Of a DNA stretch of 64,000 nucleotides, positions 45,859 to 56,337 are shown piece after piece. The first letter of the stretch is position 1. The number at the start of each line of letters is the position of its first letter. Made by a program: the position numbers and the translations under genes. Under the pieces are notes generated by a model that searched no databases, was not told the origin of the DNA, and worked only from the letters and a program-made list of their open reading frames with translations. Source of the DNA: Thalassia testudinum (Eukaryota; Streptophyta; Magnoliopsida; Alismatales; Hydrocharitaceae); contig JAZHRO010000056.1 of assembly GCA_037157565.1 (NCBI GenBank), positions 31,371,501-31,435,500 of the forward strand. The letters run 5' to 3'.

Positions 45859-47470
45859 TACTTTATGGATAACTTTTGCTAGTCCCTTAGCAAAATCTTA
45901 TGGAATTAACTTAATTTCTAGACCATGTGTTTGGATCTCTGATGTGTGCTTTTTGTTAGATTAGGTTAAAATGCCAATAATAGGAGTAAAGGTACTCAAG
46001 TACCAACAAAGATCCTGACCTGACCAGCTTTAGCCTTAGTCTGTCGCAAAGGTTTCTAAGGCCCACAGGAACTAACCTAAGGTTCATTGAACTCTACGAT
46101 TAAACCACCCGTGCTTAAAACACTTTTAGTCTAGATTCAGTTTGCAGTACGTTTTTGTAGGAGAGAGATAGAAGAATTCTTTTGCATTTTTGGAGAGTTT
46201 TCTCTCTCTTTTTCTCTTTATTTCTAGCTTCGGATTGGCTTTACAACATGATCAGTATTGGATTCCTTGCTCCCACCATCAATCCTTGTAGGGTCCCTAG
46301 CTTTCAATGCTTTGAGATAGCACCGCCCATGGCAACCCCTAGAACCCTGGCTTTCGACACTTCGAGATAGTGCCACCCATGGCATTCTGTAGCTAAATTC
46401 AGGCCTTGGCAATCGACATTTTGGGATAATCCTACCCATGGAACCTGAACTAGCACAAGGTGGTTACATGCCCCCGGAGGATATTTAGATATCCTAAGAG
46501 ACAAGCACCGAGGAAATGGTATGTTATTGCGCATCTTCGAGGGGAATTTCTCGCCTCACGTCACCGGGAACCTATCCAAATCAACTTATGTTGAGTAAGC
46601 AGCTCCTAATCTAGGTAGCATTTTCAAAACAGAATTAACACATTTGTGTGATTTTGATATTAAGTGCATTGAACTAGACTGTGTGTGGATTAGGGTGCTT
46701 AGGTTACCAAGTCCTGCAAACCAGAGGTCAATTAACGAGGCCAAATAATCCCTAAGCCTTAGACCTAATACTTAAGCTTCGCATTTTCCTCAGCGTCTTG
46801 AGGATTATCCAGATCTTAATGAATACTTGAATTTTTAAGCCTAAAACAAGCCCAAGAGGCGTACGATCAGCACTCATACTAATCTCTATGTTTCTTAGCA
46901 CTTTTATCTTTTAGTTTCTTTCTTTTGATTTGGTCTAGACTTTAAGTAGATTCCTTAATCTTTTACTAATGACTAACTCTTTTTGTTTCAAATTGTTGCT
47001 CCTTTTAGACATTTAAATCACCTCCTCCCCTTTTCCTTCTCAAGAATGATATGTAATTAATTCACTCAAAATTTCATCCCATCTCCATTTTTTTTCTTTT
47101 TTTAATTGTTTAGTTTTTTGGAATATATATTTTTTTTGTGAGAACCCTTCAGCACTTTGAATTCTTATATGTTTGCACTTTAACACCCCCCCATGCCTAA
47201 GTTTTGCAATGTCCTCATTATAAACGGAGGGTATGAAATAGTTATGGTTCAGGGATTAGAACAGGATAAGCGGGTGGGCAAATGGTTCGGGATGACTGTT
47301 GCGAATGATTTCAAGCCCTAATACGAGTACCAGAGGTGGAGTCGACTATTCTAAAACTGAACTCAAAGTGCAGTAGACGTAAAGTATAAAAGGATAATAA
47401 AAAGGATCTCGGGTTTTTGGAATGACGAGTTGCCTCCTGTTAAGCACTAAATTCAATGCCTTCAGCCGAG
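45859..47470 (-). other. 3' untranslated region of K3
   Basis: It aligns with the 3' UTR of C and K1: CCCATGGCA-rich block (46320-46440), CCCCCCCATGCC tract (47185-47198) and, at the far end, GAGTTGCCTCCTGTTAAGC (the Athila-type motif on the minus strand, near 47430). Similarity ends about where the integrase stop should be, so K3's pol is missing. Confidence 0.72.
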
Positions 47471-47617
47471 TAGAAAATGGTATGTAGAAGGAGTGGTCAA
47501 ATCAGATGAGTTTTGTAGAACAAGCACCTTGATCAATAGCCTGGTTGGTCCAACCATGTGCTTGTTCAAGTCAACAGGATGATGATGCAGCCCAAACCCA
47601 ATCAATTTGGTGGGTTG
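47471..47617. other. Unassigned 150-base segment
   Basis: It lies between the end of K3 similarity and the K4 LTR. It holds GGTTGG-TCCAACC and no coding or repeat similarity that I can see. GGTTG at 47613-47617 is the candidate left target duplication of K4. Confidence 0.5.
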
Positions 47618-47924
47618 TGTTAAGAGCGCTTGATAGGGTTTTAAAAAGGTCACATTGTAGTACAGTCGAAAAAGCGTTCAAAACAAATACAATTTATTAC
47701 TTGAATTTTAAAGTTCGAGGTCGAACACAGGGAGAAAATTAGGGTTTAGAAATCAAGATCAAAACTTGAGAATTTAAAATAATATAATATGCAATAAGAT
47801 CAATGTTATGGTGCAAAAGGATAGAAATAAACTAAAGGAACCAATGTATGTCAATTGCACTCAAAATTGGATGTCTGATTTGTGAATTAGACATCTTAAA
47901 ATGCTTATGCTACAGTGCTTGGTC

Positions 47925-48210
47925 TCTTATTTCTTCTGCTTCTTCTCTTGTTCTTCTTTCTTTGCCTTTGTCTTCAATCTTCTTCTTTATCTTCCTTCTT
48001 CTCTATTCTTTGGCGTTTGCCTTTCCTCCTTGGCCTTTCTCTTCCTCTGCCTTTTTCTCTTTCCTTTTTCGCTGGCTGCCTTCAACTTCTTCTTCCTCTC
48101 TCTTTTGCCGGCTGCCCTTTTTTTGCCTTCAGCTTCTTCTGCCTTCAATGCTTTCTTCCCTTCCTTTATCTTCTAACTTCGGCCTTCTCCTTCTTCTTTT
48201 CTTCTACTTG
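47925..48210. repeat. Polypyrimidine (CTT-rich) tract in the K4 LTR
   Basis: Almost continuous C/T with TTCTTC and CCTT words. Shorter pyrimidine runs sit at the same LTR position in C (30085-30145) and K3 (43570-43620), so this looks like a local expansion. Confidence 0.75.
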
Positions 48211-49410
48211 AAGAGCAAAACCTACCCCCTACCTGCGCGAGCTCTCTTCTCACTTTTCTCTCTTAGGTTTGCTCTCCCAGAGCCACAGCTTCTCGGGTAA
48301 TCGAGTCGGGTACGCGCTCGAGACCAGGCCAATCGACATGCGGTGGTGGGCGAGGTATGTTGGTCAGGTCAGGTTAATAGGTTCGCAGGGCATGGTCACA
48401 GATGAGGCGTCGGATCGGGTGAGAGGGACCTCACCCCGTGAGTTGGAGGCGACAAGCCGAATGCAGAAAATCAACTTATGCAGCTGTGGCACTTCAAATC
48501 TTTCCGAGGTGGGACTATCTTCCCGCCTCCTTTCACGCACACCTACAACCAACTGTCTTCCTTCGATTGCAGCTGCAGCTTCGGCCTTCGACACCAATTG
48601 GATGCCAGGAGACATTCGCGAAGGCTCTCCACATGACTTGGGACTGTGTCCTAGAGCGAGCACGGCCTGGAGAAGCTTGCAAGCAAGCTTCAGGCTATGC
48701 ATCAATGGCGGTGAGCCCCTGGACTTGAAATCACGCAAACGACCTCGTGGCAACGTTAAAAAGCTCAGGGAGCTTCACCAAGGTGCAGCAAATGCGCAGA
48801 GGTGGTCAGTGTGGCATGCGAATGCCTGTGGGAGCATGCCTAGGGCACACTACCACCATGCGTGTGGGTGTGTTCAAGGGTGCGTTTGGGTGAGTGGTTG
48901 AGTGTTGTGAGTGGGGGGTTATGATCAGTGAGTCGAGGCGATTCTCACAGACCAGTCGGAGAGGAGGGAGGTGGTCTACAGAGGTGGAGCGAACTTGCTG
49001 GAGTTGGTGGCCGAAGGTAAAGGGGATGATGGTGGTGGAGTGCAACAATGGTTTTTTGAAGGAAATAAAGAGGGGAAAAGAATGTAGAGACTGAGAGAGA
49101 CTTATTTGGGAGTGAAGAGACGAAGGGGGAGGCAGGGATGACGTCTAGCTCATATTGCCGATGTCGGAGACGAATGTGCTCAGTGAGGATGGTTGGCGAC
49201 GACAAAGGGGAGGCAAGGGCATCGGTCGGTGCTGTGCGACATAGACAAGCAAGAGGAAGAGGAACCTGCCACCTGTATTGTGGCTAGGCGACAAGGGAGA
49301 GTGGGAGAGGTCACCGAAGCTTGATGAGCGAGTCGGCCAAAGGAGGAGAGACGAAATTAAGGGGGTTCTCTAGCTGATTTCAAGCTAAGGAGATGCGGGG
49401 CGAATTGGGG

Positions 49411-49625
49411 TGTCTTAAATAGGCCCTGGAGGTTGATTTTGTGCTTGGAAGCCAGGTTTCCAAGCATGGGAAGTTCACCGTCAATGGAAACTCTAAAGAG
49501 ACCCAAATCTCTCATGCGTTCGCATGAGAGATTGGGTACCAAATAGGGCCTCAAATTAGGTTCACATTGAGGGGATTTCTCAGAGAATCTCCCTTCCAAT
49601 TTTGAAGGGGATTCTCTGAGAAATC
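49411..49625 (-). promoter_or_regulatory. TATA box and inverted-repeat triplet in the K4 LTR
   Basis: TATA: GCCTATTTAAGACA (49411-49424). Hairpin i: GCTTGGAA...TTCCAAGC (49443-49465). Hairpin ii: CTCTCATGCG-TT-CGCATGAGAG, perfect (49509-49530), with ACCCAA/TTGGGT outside. Hairpin iii: GATTTCTCAGAGAATC and GATTCTCTGAGAAATC, perfect 16-base arms (49574-49625), with an inner CCCTTC/GAAGGG. This is the best-preserved of the clusters. Confidence 0.82.
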
Positions 49626-50359
49626 AGGGAGAAATCACCCTTTCAAGCTCGCCAGAGTAGGATTCCCTCCGCTATAATGGCGGAGGTATGTAATTGCAAG
49701 GAATGATGAGGAAGCTAGGGGGTCAATTGTAAGGGTTTTTGAATGATAGGGGTAGAAATGTAATTAGGTTGGACCTATTTGAAAATTGGGTCAAGATGAA
49801 TTCCCCTTAGATCCCAATTTTGGTACAAACCTAATTTGGACCTAAGGAATCAAATGGTGATGTTGGATTCTGGGCCTAACCAGGTTTGACTAAGCAATTT
49901 ATGCAAAAACCCAATTTAGGGCAAATATTTGTCTAAGATCCCATTCTAGGTCAAAATAGCTTCCAATGGCCAAATTGAAGGTTCTAAACCGTAGAGAATA
50001 CTTTTCTATGATTTTTAAATGGTTTAGGTGAATTTTATCCTAACCAAAACCTTGTTTAATCAAGTGGGTTTGTTTTAGGGTTACAAGAAGTTATTTAATT
50101 CCTAGAACTCACACGAACCCTTTTCTGTTTGAACCAACCCAATTTTTATCTTATTAAGGCCATTTTACCTGCATTTAGCCCTTTAGAAAATCCATTGTTG
50201 TACTGCAATGGTAAATTTGCAGCTTTATCCCTTATTTCTTACTTTTCTCTCAGAAATGTTATTCAGTGAATTAGGACCTCCAATTGGTTATGTAGGAGCT
50301 TTTATTCTCTTTTATGGGTCAAAATGGGCTAGTTAGGGCTCATGATGGTGTTCCCATCA

Positions 50360-51960
50360 TACCCCCATGCCTAGCATGAGTTCCTTGATGTTCAATATCT
50401 ATGATGAGTGCTTTCTTCTGTTGGTTAGGTTAGAATGCTGATAATAGGCCTAGAGGTACTCAAGTACAAACCAAGATCCAGACATGACCAGCTCTAGCCT
50501 CAGTCTACCACAAAGGTTTTTAAGGCCCACAAGAACTATCCTAAGGTTCGTTGGATTCCGCAGTTAAAGCATCCATGATTATAAGTTATTTTAGCCTCGG
50601 TTCAGCTTGTAGTGCATTTTTGTAAGAGAGAGATGGAGGGTTTTTCTTTGTTTGGAGAGTTTTCTCACTCTTTTCTTTTTATTTCTAGCTTTAGATTGGC
50701 TTCTCAACACGATCTGTATCGGATTCCTACTCCCCATCATCAATCCTTGAAGGATCCCTAGTAATCAATGCTTCGTGATAGCATCACCCATGGCAACCCC
50801 CAGAACCCTAGCTTTCGAGATTTCGAGATAATCTCGCCTATGGCATTCTATAGCTAAATCCAGACTCTGGCAATTGACATTTCGTGACAATGCTGCCCAT
50901 GGTATCTGAACTAGCACAGGGTGCTTACATGCCCCCAGTAGGATATGTAAAATTCCTAGGAGACAAGCACCAAGGAGATGATATGTTATTGCGCATATTC
51001 GAGGGGAATTTCCCTCCTCTCTGCGTCAGGAACTTGTCCAAATCAACTTGTGTTGATTGGCCGCTCCTAATCTTGGCGACTTTTTCAAAACAGTTTAAAC
51101 GCATTTGCGTGATTTTGATACTTATGCGCACTGAACCAGACTGTGTGTGGATTCAGGTGCTTAGGTTACTGAGTCCTGCAAGCCAGAGGTCAGTTAACAA
51201 GGCTGAATACTCCCTAAGCCTTAGACCTAATACTTAAGCTTCGCATTTTTCCCTAACCTCTTAAGGACTATCCAGATCTTAGCAGATACTTGAACTTTTA
51301 AGCCTAGGAGTACAACCCAAGAGGCCAAAGATCAGCGTTCCTTCTAATCTCTTTTGTGTTTCCTTAGCACTTTTTTCCTTTCATTTTATTTTTCTTGATA
51401 TGGTCCAGAACTTAGTTACTCCCTTAATTCCTTACTAATGACTATCTCTTCTTTTTCATTTTGTGCTCCTTTTTTGTCATTTTTCACTTTTCCCCCTTTT
51501 CTCCTCAAGATTTGTATGGCCTCAAAATTTTCTCTCCCCTCAGAATTTTTTTGGTCTTTTTCAAGAATTTTTTCATTTTTTTTGTATTTTTATGATATGT
51601 GATTTTTTTTTGTTGAAACCTTTTCCTGTGAGATAATTTTTCATGGCATTTTACACTTTCATGCCCCCCTATGCCTACGATTTGCAATGTCCCCATTGTA
51701 AATTAGGTGGGTTCGAGTTCAGCTTAGATCATTCATTAGAACAAGTTCTAGGTGGGCAAATGGATCGAGGTGACTATTGAGGACGATTTCAAAACTCGAG
51801 TATGGGTACCTGAGGTGGGGTCAGCTGTTCTAATGGATGAACCCTAAAGTGCAATATCAATTCAGCATAGGAATGTTAAGAAAGGTTTTGGGTTTTCAAA
51901 AATGACGAGTTGCCTCTCGTTAAGCGCTTAGTTTTATGCCATCGGCTGGGTGCAATGAGC
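50360..51960 (-). other. 3' untranslated region of K4
   Basis: It aligns with the 3' UTR of C: CCCATGGCA block near 50780-50910, second tract CCCCCCTATGCC near 51664-51675, and the GTTGCCTCTCGTTAAGC motif near 51909-51926 just outside the pol stop. No gene is visible. Confidence 0.72.
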
Positions 51961-53700
51961 TCAGGGAGAATGGAGGGTAAAGGATATCTCAGCCAAATTT
52001 GTATCGGTCAGGTCAATGAACAGTTTAAGTCACTGACTGTTCATGATGAAAGGTTCTGAATCGTGGCTGAGTGGACTAATCTTGATGGCTCCATTTTCAA
52101 AGATTCATCTAATGAGGTAAGGTCCGATCCATTTTGATTTGAGCTTTCCTGGAAATAGTTTTAGCTTGGCATCGAAGAGTAGGACTTTTTGACCAGGGTG
52201 AAAGATCTTTCTGGATATGTGCTTGCCGTGAAAGGCCTTAACCTGCTCTTTGTAAATTCATGAGTTCTCATACGCGTCGCGACGTAATTCATCTATCTTG
52301 CTCATTTGAAGCTTTCTGTGGGTTCCTGCCTTAGAAAGATCTTGGTTGCAGTTCCATACTGCCCAATAGGCTTTGTGCTCCAATTCGACGGGGAGGTGAC
52401 ATGCCTTCCTATACACCAATCTGAAGGGTGACATACCAAATTGGGTTTTGTGGGCGGTCCTATAAGCCCACAAAGCTTCGAGATTTCGGGATGACCAGTC
52501 TTTCCTGTCAGGTCAAATAGTAACCTGGAGGATTTTCTTAATCTCCCGATTTGTCAGCTAGACCATTAGTTTGGGGGTGGTAAGGAGTAGAGATTCGGTG
52601 ACCTGAACTGAGCATTAGTGAAATGGGTCCCTCCATTAGAGATTATAGTATGTGGAATCCTGAACCGTGAAAAGATGTTCTAATGAATGAATTTGATAAC
52701 CACCTTATGATCATTGGTTTGGGTCGAAATAGCTTCGATCCATTTGGACACATAGTCAACAGCAAGTAGAATGTACTCGAAGCCGTCCGAAACATGAAAA
52801 GTCCCATAAAATCAATCCCCATATATCGAAGATTTTGCATACAAGAATTGGCTGTAAGGGCCTCATATCTCGATGGCTCATGTTGCCTAAGGTCTGGCAA
52901 TGAGTGCATGCCCTACAGTGATTGTATGCGTCTTTGAAAATCGTTGGCCAATAAAAGGCACATTGGAGGACTTTCGCTACAATTTTATGACCTGAGAAGT
53001 GTCCACCGCATGCCTAGTCAAGGCAAAAGGACAATATGTCTCGAATTTCCCCTACCGTGACACATCATCGAATGATTTGATCAGCACTGATGCAGAAAAG
53101 ATACGAGTCATCCCAGAAGTAATACTTGGCGTCAGAAAGCAATTTGTCCTTCTTGGCCTTCGGCCAATCAGACGGAATCTGATGTGATGCCAGGTAGTTT
53201 ACTAGATCAGCAAACCATGGAAGCCCTGTACTGACAGTCTGGAGGTGCTCATCAGGAAAATGTTCCGTGATGAGTCCGAAAGGGTTGATAATCTCAAAAG
53301 GAAGGCAAGACAAGTGATCAGCTACCATGTTCTGTTTTCCCACTTTGTTGTGAATCTCGTGTTTAAATTCTTACAATAGCAAGATCCAGCAAATTAATCG
53401 AGGTTTCGCATCCTTCTTTGCGAGGAGATGCCTCACAGCTGTGTGATCTGAGTAAATGATAACACGGGAACCTAGGAGATATGATCAAAATTTTTCCAGT
53501 GCAAATACTACGGCTAGCAGCTCTTTCTCAGTAACTGTGTAGTTACGCTGAGCCTCGTCAAGTGTCATGCTAGCGTAGAGATGACCATGAGTTTCCCGTC
53601 AATTTTGTGCCCAACTACCACTCCTACAATGAAATCAGATGCATCGCACGTGATCTCAAAGGGTTGAGACCAATCAGGGGACTATAGGATCGGAGCTTGG
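51961..53700 (-). pseudogene. pol: pol 3' part of K4 (RNase H, integrase), broken
   Basis: The integrase stop is at 51961-51963. On the minus strand: RNase H begins FEITCDASDF near 53640 and ends NMVADHLSCLPFE (near 53300). The integrase zinc-binding region has been partly lost (MHSLPDLRQHEPSR, 52909), followed by MGIDFMGLF (near 52800) and [37 protein letters not shown] (52370-52473). The C-terminal chromodomain-less tail is at 51990-52230. Stops and shifts occur throughout. RT is absent because element F interrupts at 53700. Confidence 0.85.
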
Positions 53701-54154
53701 TGATAACACTACATTGTACAATGCTAACACTACCAAAAGGGGATGGTCTTAAAGGTAAAATTCACAATGGATACATCATAAATGAGAATAAGAGCATCAC
53801 ATGCATTGCACATCAAGATTGCTTATAATGCATTATTAATGGCTGTGTGTACAGGAACATGCCAAAACAGGACTCAGATGAGCAATCGAACCACACGGAT
53901 GGATTCAGAGCAACGAACGGAGTCCAATGGACTCGAAATCAGCCAAATCCGACATCCAGAGTTCCTGCAATGGCCCAAGAAGTTTTGACCGTTGATTTGA
54001 TGATCAACGGCCCACAACGTGCCATATGGCACCCGCTCGTTGCTCCCTCACCACCACCCATTTTTGCCTTCACCCGGAGGACAACTCTTAGCCATCGATC
54101 TTCAATCGAACGGCTAAGAGCCTCCCATGCACCCACCCTCTCCGCGACAAACCG

Positions 54155-54223
54155 CTGCGACAGCACAGTGGTCGACTGCTCTACGCCCACGCATTCGACG
54201 TGGGATCGAATCGCGTTGTGCAG
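54155..54223 (+). other. tRNA-like segment in the LTR of element F
   Basis: A-box CAGCACAGTGGT (54161-54172) and B-box GATCGAATC (54204-54212) are 43 bases apart. CTGCG at 54155 can pair with TGCAG ending at 54223 in acceptor-like fashion (one wobble). CCCACG...CGTGGG forms a central stem with a 7-base loop. The T-arm pairing is weak. It is tRNA-derived or tRNA-like, not a functional tRNA gene. Confidence 0.5.
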
Positions 54224-54571
54224 CAATTAGAAGGCGAAGGCGTGCTACAAAAAAATTGAGCCGCCTAATTAGCTGCGAGCGGCGAAGATTGAACCGCGCC
54301 GCGCAACGGATGCGCACAGACGCTGACGTGCGCGATGACGCGGCAGAAGCGCGTGCCTCAGCAGTGATCCACGAGTGCGCCCTTCGCAAGATCTCAACCG
54401 TCCTATCTTCGATCAGACGACTCACAACACGCGCGTGTAGATTGCCACAAAGGAAGCACAAGGTGCGCTGATGACCGGGGAGCAAAGGGGGCTACACCGA
54501 TGGATTTGGTATGGGTTTATCGACGTCTCGGACATCGCTATAGCCCATACTTAAATTAGAAAACCCTTTTT

Positions 54572-54585
54572 CCTATATAAACTCC
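54572..54585 (+). promoter_or_regulatory. TATA box of the F LTR
   Basis: CCTATATAAACTCC, at the position of CTATTTAAAC in G. CGACGTC-TCG-GACATCG, an inverted repeat with one mismatch, lies about 35 bases upstream. Confidence 0.7.
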
Positions 54586-55124
54586 ATCCAACCACTCATG
54601 GAAGGGCATTGAATTCACTTCCAAGTGCTCTACCCCTCTCATAGCCACCATTAGCTCTCTTTGTAATCATTGGAGCCGACGAGCCACCGATGAAGCCCCT
54701 CTCCACCGCCATGATTGCCTCACCATCTTCTCTCTCTCTCTTTCCCTCTTTATCTTAAGCTTTACTTTACTTGTGTTTAAGCATTTATCTAGTGCTGTAA
54801 TTATAAAACCAAAGTTGCATGTCAAATGAAGTTGTTTCCTATCTAGTTACTTGCCCTCTTTTATGTTTAAGTTGCATGCTGTGAATGAGAGATTCCAACC
54901 CCATTCTCTCTCTTCTCTTTCTCTCTCTCTCTAGCTCGCTTTTCACCCACATCTTCTCGCAAGCAAAAACCTCTCATTTCTGTAACATTAAGTGATAAGA
55001 AAAATCTGGTTTCTTGCCTCCCTGAGATGGACACTCGGACTCACGTCCATTTCTTCATTTAAAATCGACGTTGCGAGCGTAAGCTATAACGACCCTTTTA
55101 AACATACGCATCTTCCCCACATCA

Positions 55125-56337
55125 GTTTTTGGCACGGAAAGGCTACGGATTTATTTTGTCACCTCCATTTTGCATCCATGCTCACATCATCTAATGCATT
55201 TTCTACCTCTACTTGATTGTTGCTGGAACTCAGCGCTTGGACGGCAATGCAACGCAACTCGTTTCGGTAGAGATGGAGTAAGCGCAACAAGGATCGATTG
55301 TGAGTAATTCTTTACTCGTGGTTGTTTGCTTGCCTAAAAAAAATCTCAAAACAATTGTAAAATCAAAAAAAATTTTGGCGTGGTGTATGATTGCCTGATC
55401 CACATCCTTCACTCATCACCCAACAAAAAAATATATATATACACTCTAACATTCTTAAGACCTAATCTTTTTGGAGTGTTTATCTTTCTTTTTGAGTGGT
55501 GTTTGAGAAGCCACCATGACTTGACTTAGGCCACACCACTCACCCCTAAAATTGACTCATCCAATAGAAGCTAAATGATCACTAGGATGAGTACATTAGG
55601 GTTTTAGAGCCTCTTCACATCAAAGGAAATCCACTTTCACCAATTGTGTGCAAAACTTGACGTGCCCACCTGAAACTTGTCTGAAAACATTAAGACACGT
55701 CAATCCTAAAAGACAAAAAAGTAAGGATGAAACATTAAAAGACACCACATCTTAAAAAATCCTTGCTTGAAAACCATGTTTTAATTGGAGCACACACACT
55801 GGAATTGGAAAATTAAGAGGCACTACCCCAATCAGTGCCTCATCACATAACCCTAGCACAAGCACTATCCTAGCCCTTTTAAAACAGAGTAGACGTGCCC
55901 TAGGCAGGACTGGGTTAAGTCTCAAGAGGTGTGGTTTTGTTCGCTGGGCACTTGGCTTTTATTCCATTAGTAGAATCTGGTGACTAGGCTGCGGGGAAGT
56001 GTCAAACGACCACGGTTGTGGCGTTTATGGAACCTGCGACACAAGACAAAGGAAGAACCTTCCCTACAATCCCCTCATAATCAACCTAGCCAGATTAGCT
56101 TTGGGAAGGGGAGCCCAGTGCTTACGGACTTGATCACCCTTTTAGACATTTCTAGGTCCCTTAAGGAATACACCATAAGGACTAGGCTTGTTTGCTTGGT
56201 TGTACACACACTTCTCACATCTGTCGCTCTCCTCATCCCCTCCTGTTCTTCTATAGTGTATGCACGGGAGACGATCACTGCATCCCGAGTTGTTTGTTTT
56301 GGGACGGGAATCCAGGCAACCTGATTCTGCTAGAGAC
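55125..56337 (+). other. Leader of element F with a degraded primer-binding site
   Basis: TTTTTGGCACGGAAAGGCTACGG at 55125-55148 stands where G has TTTTTGGCGCCGTTGCCAGGG, so the PBS is deleted or mutated. The rest aligns with the G leader (59247-60431), including GTGTCAAACGACCACGGTTG. Confidence 0.8.

Larger units (their letters stand above)
47618..50359 (-). repeat. K4 LTR
   Basis: It begins TGTTAAGAGCGC and ends GTTCCCATCA, followed by TACCCCCATGCC. About 2.74 kb. It includes a pyrimidine-rich tract (47925-48210), the GGGACCTCACCCCGTG block (48424), hairpin iv (48506-48529), a TATA box (GCCTATTTAAGACA, minus, 49411-49424) and hairpins i-iii (49443-49625). A 210-codon frame (48269-48901) is not shared with other K LTRs and is taken as chance. 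Confidence 0.8.
47618..53700 (-). mobile_element. K4 (element E): K-family Ty3/gypsy retrotransposon, 3' part, cut by element F
   Basis: Minus-strand LTR (47618-50359), 3' UTR (50360-51960) and pol from the integrase stop back to the RT/RNase H boundary. The coding similarity stops exactly where the F LTR begins at 53701, so the remainder should lie beyond F and G, outside the window. Confidence 0.85.
53701..55124 (+). repeat. 5' LTR of element F
   Basis: It begins TGATAACACTACATTG and ends CCCCACATCA. It aligns with the G LTR throughout but has lost most of the CpG sites that G keeps. A tRNA-like segment is at 54155-54223, an inverted repeat at 54087-54120, and a TATA box at 54572-54585. 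Confidence 0.88.

Noticed and set aside
47848..48300. Phe/Leu/Ser-rich hydrophobic frames that mimic membrane proteins
   Set aside because: They are translations of a polypyrimidine tract; three overlapping frames show the same character.
48269..48901. 210-codon frame on the plus strand in the K4 LTR
   Set aside because: It runs antisense to the element, is not kept in C, K1 or K3 LTRs, and resembles no protein family.
55980..56324. Short frame in the F leader, with a similar one at 60075-60350 in G
   Set aside because: Sequence similarity is expected because the leaders are homologous; the frames differ in length and end, so no evidence of a leader peptide under selection.
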